The notes below the pieces were generated by a model. That model was not told where the DNA came from. It did not search any database and was given only the letters and a program-made list of their open reading frames with translations. From contig CBDCNH010000013.1 of assembly GCA_965219015.1 (NCBI GenBank), positions 372,001 to 436,000 of the forward strand: 64,000 nt of DNA, read 5' to 3'. This document shows, in pieces, positions 8,313 to 17,155 of the stretch; position 1 is the first letter of the stretch; each line of letters starts with the position of its first letter. The position numbers were made by a program, and so were the translations under genes. Source of the stretch: CBDCNH01 sp965219015. GTDB lineage: Bacteria; Pseudomonadota; Alphaproteobacteria; Rhodobacterales; Rhodobacteraceae.

Positions 8313-9056
8313 GTGCCCAATGCGACCCCGCTCCGCGCCTTCGGGCCCGCCTTCGCCGTGGCCCTGGTGCTCGGTGGATGTGCCGCGGGCGCGCCCGACG
8401 GCGACCCCTACGAGCGGCCGAACCGTGCGGTCTACGGCTTCAACAAGGGCGTCGACCGGGTCGTGGTGCGGCCGGCGTCGCAGGTCTACGGCCACGTGCT
8501 GCCGAAACCGGTCCGCGAGGGCGTCCATAACGTGTCGTACAATCTGGCGGTGCCGGGCGACGTGGTGAACGGCGTGCTCCAGGGCGATGTAAACCATGCG
8601 GTTGAGAACACGTTCCGGTTCCTGATCAACTCGACGCTCGGCATCGGCGGCATCTTCGATCCCGCCACCTCGATCGGCGTGCCGGGCCGCCAGACCGACT
8701 TCGGCGAGACGCTCTACACCTGGGGCGTGCCGGAGGGCGCGTTCGTGCAGGTGCCGGTCCTCGGTCCCTCCACGGTCCGCGACACCACCGGCACCGTGGT
8801 CGACTACGTGCTGAACCCGACGCGGCTTGCGCTCCAGGACGATGCGCGCAACGTCAAGACCGCGTTCGACGTCGGTGCGACGCTCGGGACGCGCTACACC
8901 TACACCGGCATCGTCGACGACGCGCTCTACACCAGCGCCGACGGCTACGCGCAATCGAAGCTGCTTTATCTCCAGAACCGTCGCTTCAAGCTCGGCGATC
9001 AGTCGCGCACGGACGACGAGTTCGATCCCTACGACGAGGTTCCCGATGGCCAATGA
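8313..9056 (+). CDS. mlaA: MlaA (VacJ) outer-membrane lipoprotein of phospholipid trafficking
   Basis: MlaA extracts mislocalised phospholipids from the outer leaflet of the outer membrane and hands them to MlaC. The 247-residue protein starts with a lipoprotein signal: a hydrophobic stretch and lipobox LGGC near residue 22. The body shows the family motifs DPYERPNRAVYGFNKGVD, NVSYNLAVPGDVVN and FLINSTLGIGGIFDPA. GTG at 8313 is chosen because it gives a normal signal peptide; the open frame further upstream crosses the divergent promoter region. A TTG at 8274-8276 is an alternative. The mlaC start lies inside its last codons, so the two are coupled. Confidence 0.93.
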   Translation: MPNATPLRAFGPAFAVALVLGGCAAGAPDGDPYERPNRAVYGFNKGVDRVVVRPASQVYGHVLPKPVREGVHNVSYNLAVPGDVVNGVLQGDVNHAVENTFRFLINSTLGIGGIFDPATSIGVPGRQTDFGETLYTWGVPEGAFVQVPVLGPSTVRDTTGTVVDYVLNPTRLALQDDARNVKTAFDVGATLGTRYTYTGIVDDALYTSADGYAQSKLLYLQNRRFKLGDQSRTDDEFDPYDEVPDGQ

Positions 9057-9663
9057 GTCTCACCTGCTGACCCGGCGCAGCGTCGTCGGGCTGATGTCGG
9101 CGGCGGCGCTGGCGGTGGTCGTGCTGCCGCGACCGGCGCTCGCGGCGCTCGACACCGCCGGCGCGCAGGCGCTCATCGGCAGCGTCGTCGGTGACATCAA
9201 CGCGACGATCAACTCGGGCGCGTCGCGCGGCGCGATGTACCGCGACTTCGAGGGCATCTTCGCGCGCTACGGCGACGTGCCGGTGATCGCGCGCACCGCG
9301 CTCGGCCCTGCCGCACGGAGCGCCTCGGCGGCGCAGATGCGGGCCTTCACGGACGCTTTCTCGGGCTATCTCGCGCGCAAGTACGGCTCGCGGTTCCGCG
9401 AGTTCATCGGCGGCCGGGTCGAGGTGCAGAAGGCGGCGCGCGTCAAGACCTTCTACGAGGTCACGACGACGGCGATCCTGCGCGGCCAGCCGCCCTTCGA
9501 GGTCAAGTTCCAGGTCTCCGACCGGAGCGGGCGGAACCTCTTCTTCAACATCATCATCGAGGGCGTGAACATGCTGGCGGCCGAGCGCACCGAGATCGGC
9601 GCGCTCCTCGATCAGCGGCGCGGCAACCTCGATCAACTGATCGCAGACCTGCAGCGCATCTGA
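9046..9663 (+). CDS. mlaC: MlaC-family periplasmic phospholipid-binding protein (Ttg2D/ABC-type auxiliary)
   Basis: The 205-residue soluble shuttle that carries phospholipid between MlaA and the inner-membrane MlaFEDB complex. The N-terminus TRRSVVGLMSAAALAVVV with a cleavage site after about residue 33 resembles a Tat signal, unusual because E. coli MlaC uses Sec. The tol/Ttg2 domain shows ARTALGPAARSAS, FREFIGGRVEVQ and a C-terminal half rich in short beta strands. The ATG at 9046 overlaps mlaA by 11 bp. MlaB, D, E and F are not encoded nearby and must lie elsewhere. Confidence 0.9.
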   Translation: MANESHLLTRRSVVGLMSAAALAVVVLPRPALAALDTAGAQALIGSVVGDINATINSGASRGAMYRDFEGIFARYGDVPVIARTALGPAARSASAAQMRAFTDAFSGYLARKYGSRFREFIGGRVEVQKAARVKTFYEVTTTAILRGQPPFEVKFQVSDRSGRNLFFNIIIEGVNMLAAERTEIGALLDQRRGNLDQLIADLQRI

Positions 9664-9671
9664 CGGACCCG

Positions 9672-11843
9672 TCAGCGGTCGCGCCCGCGGTCGGGTTGCC
9701 GGTCGGGCTGGGCCTGCACGTCGCGAAGGATCTGGTCGGCGAGCCCGCCGTCTTCGGCATAGGGATCGGCGCCGTAGCGTGCCGGCGCGCCGCTCTCGTA
9801 GGTCTCGCTCGACGAGCCCGCGAAGGGGATCACCGGACCCGGCGGCGGCGCCGTGACGAGGGGGCGCGCCGGCAGCCCGTCCTCGACGCGGGCCATCACG
9901 GCGTGCCAGATGTCGGCGGGCAATCCGCCGCCGGTGACGCCCTTCAGCGGGCGATTGTCGTCGTAGCCCATCCACACGCCCGTCACGTAGTCGGCGGTGA
10001 AGCCGATGAACCAGGCGTCGCGCGCGGCCTGCGTGGTGCCGGTCTTGCCGGCGGCCTCGCGGTCCTTGAGGCGCGCGCGGCGGCCGGTGCCCTCCTCGAC
10101 GACGGCCTGCATCATCCAGGTCAACTCGCGAGCGGCCTTCTCCGAGATCACGCGCTCGCCGATGCCGCCGGTCTGCCCGATGAGCGGCGTCCGGTCGCCC
10201 CGGATGGTGAGGTCGGTGAGGCCGTAGGGCCGCACGCTCGATCCGCCGTTGAGGATGCCCGCATAGGCGCCCGTCATCTCGAGGAGCGTGGCCTCCGACG
10301 CGCCGAGCGCCAGTGCTGGACCGTCGGCGAGGTCCGAACGGATGCCGAAGTCGCCCGCCACCTTCCGCACGAGGTCGCGCCCGACGCCTTCGGAGATCTT
10401 CACCGCGGGGATGTTGAGCGAATGGGCCAGCGCCTCGGTCAGCGTCACGCGACCCGCGTAGGTGCCGGTGTAGTTCCGCGGCGTCCACGGACCCGAGCCG
10501 CGGATGTCGAGCGTGAGCGGTTCGTCGACAACATAGTCGTAGGGGCTGGCGCCGAGGTCGAGCGCGGTCGCGTAGATGAACGGCTTGAACGCCGATCCGG
10601 TCTGCCGCAGCGCCTGCGCTGCGCGATTGAAGCCGCCGGCGGCGCTCGACCCCCGCCCGCCGACCATCGCGCGGATCGCGCCGTCCGCCGACATGACCAC
10701 GATCGCCGCCTGCACCTCGGAGCCGCCCTTCAGCTTCGTGGCGAAGACCTCCGCGAGCCCGGCCTCGGCCGCCGTCTGGATGCGCTGGTCGAGCGTGGTA
10801 TGGATCGTCACGTCCTCGGTGGTGTCCGAAGTCAGGAACGACGGCCCGCTGTCCATCACCCAGTCGGCGAAGGCGCCGCCTTGCGGTGCCTTGGCGGCCG
10901 ACGAGAGCGTCGCGGGATGCGCCCGGCCTTCGGCGAGCTGGGCCTGCGTGACGTAGCCCTGTTCCGCCATCAGCCCGAGGATCACGCTCGCCCGGCCCTG
11001 CGCGCGCGCGAGGTTCCGAGTCGGCGCATAGTACGACGGCGCCACCAGCAGACCTGCGAGCATCGCGCCCTCGGCGGGGCTCACGTCGCGCGCGGACTTG
11101 CCGAAGTAGCGCTGCGATGCCGCCTCGAAGCCGCGCGCGCCCGCGCCGAGGTAGGCGCGGTTGAAGTAGAGCGTCAGCACGTCGGCCTTCGAGTAGCGCG
11201 CCTCGAGCGCCAGCGCGAAGGGCACCTCCTTCAGCTTGCGCCAGACCGATCCCTGCCGGCAGTCGGCCTCGTAGGCGGCCTCGGTCTTCCAGCGCGCGGG
11301 ATCGTAGGGCACGCCGAGACAGAGGAGCTTCGCGACCTGCTGCGTGATCGTCGAGCCGCCGTTGCCCTCGAGCGGCTTGCGGCCCGCGCGCAGGTTGATC
11401 GCGATGGCGCTCGCGATGCCGCGGGGGCTGACGCCGTAGTGGCGCCAGAAGCGCTTGTCCTCGGTGGCGACGACCGCGTTGCGAAGGTTCGGCGACACGT
11501 TGGCCGCGGTGATGTCGCCGTCGAAGGTCTCGCCGCGCCAGGCGAACACCGCGCCGCCCGCGTCCGTCAGCGTCACCGAGCCGCGCACCCGGCCATCGAG
11601 AAGGCCCTTGAGCGGCGGCAGGCCGGCATAGAAATAGAGCGTCGCAAGCCCGAGGACGACGACGCCGAGAAGAGCGACGCGCAGGCCGACGCGGACCACG
11701 GCGCGCAGCAGGCCCCTGATCAGCGCCGCGACCACGCGTGCCGGCCCGCGCCGGACCCGCCGCCCGGTCCGCTTGCGCGGCGGGCGCTTCGCGTCTCTCG
11801 GCGTGCGCCGCTCCGCCACCAGGGGTGGTTTCCGTCCGGCCAT
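9672..11843 (-). CDS. Class A penicillin-binding protein (transglycosylase/transpeptidase, PBP1A type)
   Basis: Builds peptidoglycan at the periplasmic face. A basic cytoplasmic tail is followed by one transmembrane segment (LRVALLGVVVLGLATLYFY, about residues 65-85). The GT51 glycosyltransferase domain has the catalytic EDKRFWRHYG and GGSTITQQVAK motifs. The transpeptidase domain has the SxxK motif TGSAFKPF, HSLN as the SxN motif and GKTGTT as the KTG motif. ATG at 11843 (723 residues) is chosen because AGGA precedes it by 7 bases; ATG at 11849 and a TTG at 11912 are alternatives. It is convergent with mlaC, 8 bp apart. Confidence 0.92.
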   Translation of the reverse strand: MAGRKPPLVAERRTPRDAKRPPRKRTGRRVRRGPARVVAALIRGLLRAVVRVGLRVALLGVVVLGLATLYFYAGLPPLKGLLDGRVRGSVTLTDAGGAVFAWRGETFDGDITAANVSPNLRNAVVATEDKRFWRHYGVSPRGIASAIAINLRAGRKPLEGNGGSTITQQVAKLLCLGVPYDPARWKTEAAYEADCRQGSVWRKLKEVPFALALEARYSKADVLTLYFNRAYLGAGARGFEAASQRYFGKSARDVSPAEGAMLAGLLVAPSYYAPTRNLARAQGRASVILGLMAEQGYVTQAQLAEGRAHPATLSSAAKAPQGGAFADWVMDSGPSFLTSDTTEDVTIHTTLDQRIQTAAEAGLAEVFATKLKGGSEVQAAIVVMSADGAIRAMVGGRGSSAAGGFNRAAQALRQTGSAFKPFIYATALDLGASPYDYVVDEPLTLDIRGSGPWTPRNYTGTYAGRVTLTEALAHSLNIPAVKISEGVGRDLVRKVAGDFGIRSDLADGPALALGASEATLLEMTGAYAGILNGGSSVRPYGLTDLTIRGDRTPLIGQTGGIGERVISEKAARELTWMMQAVVEEGTGRRARLKDREAAGKTGTTQAARDAWFIGFTADYVTGVWMGYDDNRPLKGVTGGGLPADIWHAVMARVEDGLPARPLVTAPPPGPVIPFAGSSSETYESGAPARYGADPYAEDGGLADQILRDVQAQPDRQPDRGRDR

Positions 11844-12161
11844 GTCCATGTCCTGTCGCTGCCTCGGTGCCGCCCGTCTTGGCGCGGGCGTATCCGCCTC
11901 CCTGTCTAGCAAGTTTCCGAAGCGAAAGGGAGCGCCGGCCTCGTCAGCGTTGCGGTCAATCTTTGGTCAGACACCGGACGTTTCGCCTCATTATCGGGAG
12001 GCAGAGTGCAAATAGCCCCTTTTTCGGGCAGACGCCTTAACGCCGTTTCTTGTCGCACGCCCGTGATCCGGCCTTTTGTCGGCTGGGGAAGCAAGAGTTC
12101 GGCGGCCTTCGACGGGCCGCAGGGCCGGTTCGCCGCCCGGCTCGCGAAGAGGGAACAGCGC
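11844..12161. other. Divergent intergenic region between the PBP gene and glnK
   Basis: A 318-bp stretch with no convincing gene. It must hold promoters for both flanking genes. It is locally AT-richer around 11950-12050 than the surrounding coding sequence. I searched by eye for a sigma-54 promoter (GG-N10-GC with TTGC) or an NtrC dyad serving glnK and found no convincing example. AGAGGGA at about 12148-12154 is the glnK ribosome binding site. Confidence 0.6.
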
Positions 12162-12500
12162 GTGAAGCTCATCATCGCCGCGATCAAGCCGTTCAAGCTC
12201 GAGGAGGTCCGCGAAGCGCTGACCGCCATCGGCGTGCGCGGCATGATGGTCACAGAAATCAAGGGGTTCGGCGCGCAGTCCGGCCATACGGAGATCTACC
12301 GTGGCGCCGAATACGCGGTGAACTTCGTGCCGAAGGTCCGCATCGAGGTCGCGGTCGCCTCCGCGATGGCCGAGGAGGTCGTCGAGACCATCGCCAAGGC
12401 CGCACGCACCGACAAGATCGGCGACGGCAAGATCTTCGTGCTGAACCTCGAACAGGCCGTGCGGGTGCGAACCGGGGAGACCGACGATGACGCGCTCTGA
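12162..12500 (+). CDS. glnK: Nitrogen regulatory protein P-II
   Basis: A 112-residue PII signal transducer that senses glutamine and 2-oxoglutarate and blocks the ammonium channel when nitrogen is plentiful. Key residues are visible: Lys/Pro-rich start (AAIKPFKLEEV), the T-loop with uridylylation Tyr51 in RGAEY, and the C-terminal GDGKIFV and RTGE motifs that bind ATP. GTG at 12162 gives the canonical 112-residue length and has AGAGGGA 7 bases upstream. The longer upstream frame is not conserved-looking. Linkage to amtB, 43 bp downstream, identifies it as GlnK rather than GlnB. Confidence 0.95.
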   Translation: MKLIIAAIKPFKLEEVREALTAIGVRGMMVTEIKGFGAQSGHTEIYRGAEYAVNFVPKVRIEVAVASAMAEEVVETIAKAARTDKIGDGKIFVLNLEQAVRVRTGETDDDAL

Positions 12501-12543
12501 TCCCGCCCGCGTGACCTCTACCGAGATGAAAGGACCGACCCGA

Positions 12544-13893
12544 ATGAAACTCACGAGGCTTCTCACCGCAGCCGCCGCGGCGACGCTGAGCCCGCTCGCG
12601 GCGCTCGCGCAGGACGCGCAGGCCGCCGCCGCCGACGCCACGGGGACCGCCGCGGCGGTCGTGCCGGACAAGGGCGACACGGCCTTCATGATGATCGCGA
12701 CCGTGCTCGTCCTCTTCATGACGCTGCCGGGCCTCGCGCTCTTCTACGGCGGGCTGGTGCGGACGAAGAACATGCTCTCGGTGCTGATGCAGTGCACGCT
12801 CATCACCGCGCTCGTGATGGTGATCTGGGTCATCTACGGCTATTCGGTCGCCTTCGGCGGCGGCACCAGCCCGTTCTGGGGCGGCGGCGCGAAGTATTTC
12901 CTCGCCGGCATCACGATGGACAGCACGGCCGCGACCTTCTCCGACGCGGTGATCCCCGAGTACGTGTTCGTCGTGTTCCAGATGACCTTCGCGGTCATCA
13001 CGCCGGCGCTGATCGTCGGCGCCTTCGCCGAGCGCATCAAGTTCTCGGCGGTCCTCGTCTTCGTCGCGCTCTGGGTGACGCTCGCCTACTTCCCGATCGC
13101 GCATATGGTCTGGGACAGCGCGGGCTACATCTTCAACCTCGGCGCGATCGACTTCGCCGGCGGCACGGTCGTCCACATCAACGCGGGCACCGCGGCGCTG
13201 GTGGGCAGCCTCTTCGTCGGCAAGCGCATCGGGCTCGGGCGCGACATGATGGCGCCGCATTCGATGACGCTGACGATGGTCGGCGCGTCGATCCTCTGGG
13301 TCGGCTGGTTCGGCTTCAACGCGGGCTCCAACCTCGAGGCCAACGGCGGTGCTGCGCTCGCGATGATCAACACCTTTACCGCGACGGCCGGCGCGATCCT
13401 CGCCTGGTCGCTCCTCGAGGGCGTGTTCCGCGGCAAGGCGTCGATGCTGGGTGCGGCCTCGGGCATGGTCGCGGGCCTCGTCGCGGTGACGCCCGCCTGC
13501 GGCACCATCGGGCCGGTCGGCGCGATCATCCTCGGCGCGCTCGCGTCCTGCGGCTGCTACTTCTTCGTCTCCACGGTGAAGAACGCGCTCGGCTACGACG
13601 ACAGCCTCGACGTGTTCGGCGTCCACGGCATCGGCGGCATCATCGGAGCCATCGGCACCGGCATCTTCACCTCGCCGAGCCTCGGCGGGGTCGGCTACGC
13701 GGACGGCGTGACGATGGCCGGGCAGACCATGATCCAGGCCGAGGCGGTGGTCATCACCATCGTCTGGTGCGGCGTGGTCTCGGCGGTCCTCTACTGGCTC
13801 ATCGACATGACGATCGGCCTGCGCGTCGAGCCCGAGGCGGAGTCGCAGGGGCTCGACCTCACCTCGCACGGCGAGGCGGCCTACCACGCCTGA
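12544..13893 (+). CDS. amtB: Ammonium transporter
   Basis: A trimeric inner-membrane ammonia channel. The 449-residue precursor has a cleavable signal peptide (TRLLTAAAAATLSPLAALAQ) and then about eleven transmembrane helices. The twin pore histidines are seen in the segments PIAHMVWD and DVFGVHGIGGI. FYGGLVRTKN and the RTKNM loop are typical of Amt. ATG at 12544 is chosen for the signal peptide. Interaction with GlnK is expected from the pairing. A strong hairpin follows the stop codon. Confidence 0.95.
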   Translation: MKLTRLLTAAAAATLSPLAALAQDAQAAAADATGTAAAVVPDKGDTAFMMIATVLVLFMTLPGLALFYGGLVRTKNMLSVLMQCTLITALVMVIWVIYGYSVAFGGGTSPFWGGGAKYFLAGITMDSTAATFSDAVIPEYVFVVFQMTFAVITPALIVGAFAERIKFSAVLVFVALWVTLAYFPIAHMVWDSAGYIFNLGAIDFAGGTVVHINAGTAALVGSLFVGKRIGLGRDMMAPHSMTLTMVGASILWVGWFGFNAGSNLEANGGAALAMINTFTATAGAILAWSLLEGVFRGKASMLGAASGMVAGLVAVTPACGTIGPVGAIILGALASCGCYFFVSTVKNALGYDDSLDVFGVHGIGGIIGAIGTGIFTSPSLGGVGYADGVTMAGQTMIQAEAVVITIVWCGVVSAVLYWLIDMTIGLRVEPEAESQGLDLTSHGEAAYHA

Positions 13894-13912
13894 GAGGTTC
13901 GTAAGGGTTGCG

Positions 13913-13937
13913 GGCGGCGGGGCGCGGTCCCGCCGCC
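13913..13937. terminator. Bidirectional hairpin terminator between amtB and the aminotransferase gene
   Basis: A perfect 9-bp inverted repeat GGCGGCGGG / CCCGCCGCC with a 7-base loop lies in the 52-bp gap between the convergent genes. It is followed by only a short TTAT on the plus strand, so termination strength is uncertain. Confidence 0.6.
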
Positions 13938-13945
13938 TTATGCGT

Positions 13946-15130
13946 TCAGACGCCGGCGTCCTGCATCGCCGCGACGAGCATCGGGATGCGGGCCGGGCTC
14001 AGCCCCGCGACGTTGATGCGGCTGTCGCCGACCATGTAGATGCCGTGCGCCTCGCGCATCCGGGCGACCTGCTCCGGGGTCGCGCCGAGGCGGGAGAACA
14101 TGCCCCGGTGCGCGCCGAGGAAGGCGAAGCGGTCCGACCCGGTGGCGTCCCGCAGCGCGTGGGCCAGCGCCTCGCGGGTGGCGATCATCGTCTGCCGCAT
14201 CGCCTCGAGCTCGGCCTGCCAGTCGAGCCGCAGGCCGGGGTCGTCGAGGATCATCGTGACGAGCCGCGCGCCGTGGTCGGGCGGGAAGGAATAGGTCAGC
14301 CGGTTCAGCGTCGCGAGCGTGCCCTGCAGGATGTCGCGCCGATCGGGCCCGTCCGCGATGGCGAGGAGCGCCCCGGCGCGCTCGCGGTAGATGCCGAAGT
14401 TCTTCGACGAGCTGACCGCGACCAGCAGTTCGGGCAGCGTGGTCGCGAGCAGCCGTACCGGTGCCGCGTCGGCGTCGAGCCCGTCGCCGAAGCCCTGGTA
14501 TGCCAGATCGACGAGCGGCACCGCGCCCGTCCGCCCGAGGATCGCCGCGACCTCGGCCCATTCGGAGGGGTTGAGGTTCGCGCCGGTCGGGTTGTGGCAG
14601 CAGCCGTGCAGGAGCACCGCGTCGCCGGGGTTGAGCCGTCCAAGGTCGTCGGCGAGCCCCGCGAAACCCACCCCGCCGGTCGCCGTGTCGTAGTAGCGGT
14701 AGGGCCGGTGCGCGAGCCCGAGGTGGTCGAGCATGGCGATGTGGTTGGGCCAGGTCGGGTCGGGCAGATGCACCACTACGTCGGGATTGGCGAGGCGCAG
14801 CGTGTCGAGCGCGAGCCGCAGCGCGCCGGTCCCGCCGGGAGCCGCGGCCCCCGCCACACGGTCGTGCGGCACCGCGCCCGCGAGGACGAGGTCCGCCATC
14901 GCATGGACGAAGGCCGGATCGCCCGCGAGGCCGGTGTAGGTCTTGGTGCCCTCGACCTCCCAGAGCCGGTGCTCGGCGGCCTTCACGGCGCGGAAGATCG
15001 GCGTCAGCCCGTCCGCGTCGCGCCAGACGCCGACGCCGAGGTCGAGCTTGTCGCTCCGGGGATCGTCGCGGTACATCGCCATGAGGGCGAGGATCTTGTC
15101 GGGCGCCTGCGGTGCCAGCGTGTCGAACAT
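13946..15130 (-). CDS. Aspartate/aromatic amino acid aminotransferase
   Basis: A class I PLP aminotransferase of the AspC/TyrB subfamily, 394 residues. Visible features are LDLGVGVWRD near the N-terminus, the substrate-binding HNPTGANL region near residue 185, the AYQGFGDG segment and the PLP-binding Lys in SSSKNFGIYRERAGAL near residue 245. The C-terminus has the RINVAGL motif with the carboxylate-binding Arg. The ATG overlaps the stop of the sulfurtransferase gene (TGATG), so the two are coupled: aminotransferase makes 3-mercaptopyruvate from cysteine, the substrate of the sulfurtransferase, a plausible pathway link. Confidence 0.93.
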   Translation of the reverse strand: MFDTLAPQAPDKILALMAMYRDDPRSDKLDLGVGVWRDADGLTPIFRAVKAAEHRLWEVEGTKTYTGLAGDPAFVHAMADLVLAGAVPHDRVAGAAAPGGTGALRLALDTLRLANPDVVVHLPDPTWPNHIAMLDHLGLAHRPYRYYDTATGGVGFAGLADDLGRLNPGDAVLLHGCCHNPTGANLNPSEWAEVAAILGRTGAVPLVDLAYQGFGDGLDADAAPVRLLATTLPELLVAVSSSKNFGIYRERAGALLAIADGPDRRDILQGTLATLNRLTYSFPPDHGARLVTMILDDPGLRLDWQAELEAMRQTMIATREALAHALRDATGSDRFAFLGAHRGMFSRLGATPEQVARMREAHGIYMVGDSRINVAGLSPARIPMLVAAMQDAGV

Positions 15131-15975
15131 CAGCTTCCCCTCGCGACGGGGCGGCCGCCTGCCTCGGCGCCCCACTCCGCCCATGAGCCGTCGTAGAGCC
15201 GGTGCGCGCGGTTGCCGAGCCGTTCGAGCGCCAGGCTCAGGATCGCCGCCGACACGCCCGAGCCGCAGGTGGTGACGACCGGCGCGTCGGGATCGACGCC
15301 CGCGGCCTCGAACGCGGCACGGAGCCCGTCGATGTCGCGCATCGTGCCGTTGGGCGCGAGCACCTCCTGCCACGGCAGGTTGTGCGCCGCGGGCATGTGG
15401 CCCGCGCGCAGTCCCGGCCGCGGCTCGGGCGCGTCGCCGCGAAAGCGCGCGGCGGAGCGGGCATCGACCACCTGCGTCCCCGCGCCGAGCGCCTCGGCCA
15501 CCGCATCCGCGTCCGCCGCGACGGGCCGGAGAGCACCGGCGCGCAGCGTGCCCACCGTGACCTGCGGCGCGCCGATCTCCAGGGTCCGGCCTTCGGCGCG
15601 CCACTTCGGCAGGCCGCCGTCGAGCACCGCCCAGCCCGAGAGCCCCATGCGGCGCGCGAGCCACCAGACCCGTGGCGCGGAAAAGATGCCCGCCGCATCG
15701 TAGACGACGACCGGATCGCCGTCCGACACCCCGAGCGCCGCCATCCGCGCGGCGACGACCTCGGGTGCGGGCGCGGCGTGCGGCAGCGGGCTCGCCGGGT
15801 CGCACACGCTGTCGAAGTCGAGGTAGACCGCGCCCGGAATGTGCGCGGCGGCGTATTCGGCCGCGGGATCGCGCCCGGCGTCGGGCAGATGCCACGAGGC
15901 GTCGATGACCCGGACCTGGCCCAGCCGGTCGGCGAGCCACCCGGTCGAGACGAGGGTTTCGGGATCGTCCTCCAT
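15130..15975 (-). CDS. sseA: 3-mercaptopyruvate sulfurtransferase (tandem rhodanese)
   Basis: Transfers sulfur from 3-mercaptopyruvate to thiol acceptors or cyanide. The 281-residue protein contains two rhodanese domains. The N-terminal one (residues about 5-130) has VRVIDASWHLPDAGRD and HIPGAVYLDFD; the C-terminal one carries the catalytic loop CGSGVSA near residue 233, whose Gly-Ser-Gly form marks mercaptopyruvate specificity rather than thiosulfate. The gene directly precedes and overlaps the aminotransferase gene. No signal peptide is evident. Confidence 0.92.
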   Translation of the reverse strand: MEDDPETLVSTGWLADRLGQVRVIDASWHLPDAGRDPAAEYAAAHIPGAVYLDFDSVCDPASPLPHAAPAPEVVAARMAALGVSDGDPVVVYDAAGIFSAPRVWWLARRMGLSGWAVLDGGLPKWRAEGRTLEIGAPQVTVGTLRAGALRPVAADADAVAEALGAGTQVVDARSAARFRGDAPEPRPGLRAGHMPAAHNLPWQEVLAPNGTMRDIDGLRAAFEAAGVDPDAPVVTTCGSGVSAAILSLALERLGNRAHRLYDGSWAEWGAEAGGRPVARGS

Positions 15976-16014
15976 GTCGCGGAAGCTAGGCCAGCCGCCG
16001 GCCGAACGCCAGCC

Positions 16015-16374
16015 TCAGCTCCGGGCCAGCACGACCACGCCGGCGACGATGAGCGCGATGGCCGCGACGCGCTGCCACGACACCGCCTCGCCGAGCAATG
16101 CCGCCCCCGCGACGGCGACCATCACGAAGCCGAGCCCGAGGAACGGATAGGCGAACGACGCTTCGGCCCGGCTGAGGACGGCGATCCAGGTGAGAAGGCT
16201 CAGCGCGTAGCATGCGAGCCCGGCGAGCAGGGCCGGGCGCAAGAGGACGTCGAACGCCGCCCGCGCGCCGAACGCCACCCCGTCGCGCGCGGCAAGGCGC
16301 AGGAAGATCTGCGCCGCGGCGTTCAGCGAGACGCTGACCAGGATCAGGGCCAGCGTCGCGGCGCGCGGCGGCAT
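16015..16374 (-). CDS. Small EamA/SMR-type four-helix membrane protein
   Basis: A 119-residue protein with four hydrophobic helices (about residues 5-22, 42-65, 72-93 and 98-117). YPFLGLGFVMVAVAGAALLGE is EamA/SMR-like (shown only in part here as YPFLGLGFVMV), similar to the ArnE/EmrE group of small transporters. Such proteins usually act as dimers in drug or undecaprenyl-sugar transport; the substrate is not predictable. The gene lies 40 bp downstream-to-upstream between sseA and the MsrP-like gene and is 4 bp from the latter's stop, so it may be part of that transcript. Confidence 0.82.
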   Translation of the reverse strand: MPPRAATLALILVSVSLNAAAQIFLRLAARDGVAFGARAAFDVLLRPALLAGLACYALSLLTWIAVLSRAEASFAYPFLGLGFVMVAVAGAALLGEAVSWQRVAAIALIVAGVVVLARS

Positions 16375-16378
16375 CGGC

Positions 16379-17155
16379 CTAGATGCCCGAGAACCAGTTG
16401 AAGCCCTTGTCCTCCCAGTAGCCGCCCGGATACGTGTTCGTGACCTCGATGGCGGTGATCCACTTCGGGTTCTTGAACCCGAGCTTGGTCGAGGTGCGGA
16501 GCCGCAGCGGGAAGCCGTAGGGGTCGGCGATGGGCTCGCGCGCGTATTTCGTCGCGAGAAGCGTCTGCGGGTGCAGCGCGGTCGCCATGTCGATGCTGCC
16601 CGAGTAGTCGTCCGCGCAGCGGAAGGCGACGTACTTGGCCCTGAGGTCCGCGCCGACGGCTTCGAGGAAGCTGCGGAGCGTCGGGCCGGACCATTGGCCG
16701 ATGTAGTCCCAGCCCTCGACGCAGATGTGCCGGATGATGACCTCCTTCTCGGGGAGGGCGCTCATTCGCGGGACGGTCCAGGGTGTCTTGTCGGACACCA
16801 TCCCGGCGAGTTCGAGCTTCCATGTCGCGCCGTCGACGGGCTTCACGAACTCGGGGTCGTAGAAGGCGTTGAACCTTGGCGGCTTGATGACCTCGGCTTC
16901 GGTGAACGTGGGCGCCAGGTGGTCGGGACGGAAGATCGCCGCCTGCACGCGGTCGTTGAAGGTGCCGATGCTGCGGAGCATGGCGTTGACCGCGCCCTGA
17001 TCGCCGAGCTTGCAGCCCGACAGCATCGACAGCGCGCCGAGGCTCAGCGCGCCGCCGAGGATGCGGCGGCGATCGATGTCGGCGATGAGCCGCGCGTGTT
17101 CCTCGAGCGGGCCCTGATCGACCGGCGTGGCGGGGCGGAAGCGCGAGCGGGCCAT
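16379..17155 (-). CDS. Molybdopterin-dependent oxidoreductase, MsrP/YedY-like catalytic subunit
   Basis: A 258-residue sulfite-oxidase-fold enzyme. The likely Mo-ligating Cys is in IIRHICVEGWDYIGQW near residue 135, as in MsrP, where the enzyme repairs oxidised methionine in periplasmic proteins. The N-terminus has DRRRILGGALSLGALSMLSGC near residues 29-49: a twin-arginine-like motif that ends in a lipobox-like LSGC, so it could be a Tat-exported lipoprotein. The ATG at 17155 overlaps the cytochrome gene's stop (TGATG). Its electron donor is the neighbouring cytochrome b561 rather than a classical MsrQ. The substrate is therefore uncertain. Confidence 0.88.
   Translation of the reverse strand: MARSRFRPATPVDQGPLEEHARLIADIDRRRILGGALSLGALSMLSGCKLGDQGAVNAMLRSIGTFNDRVQAAIFRPDHLAPTFTEAEVIKPPRFNAFYDPEFVKPVDGATWKLELAGMVSDKTPWTVPRMSALPEKEVIIRHICVEGWDYIGQWSGPTLRSFLEAVGADLRAKYVAFRCADDYSGSIDMATALHPQTLLATKYAREPIADPYGFPLRLRTSTKLGFKNPKWITAIEVTNTYPGGYWEDKGFNWFSGI

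Noticed and set aside
11844..12161. A sigma-54 promoter and NtrC site for glnK-amtB
   Set aside because: No GG-N10-GC pair with good flanking bases and no NtrC dyad could be seen. Regulation may use other elements.
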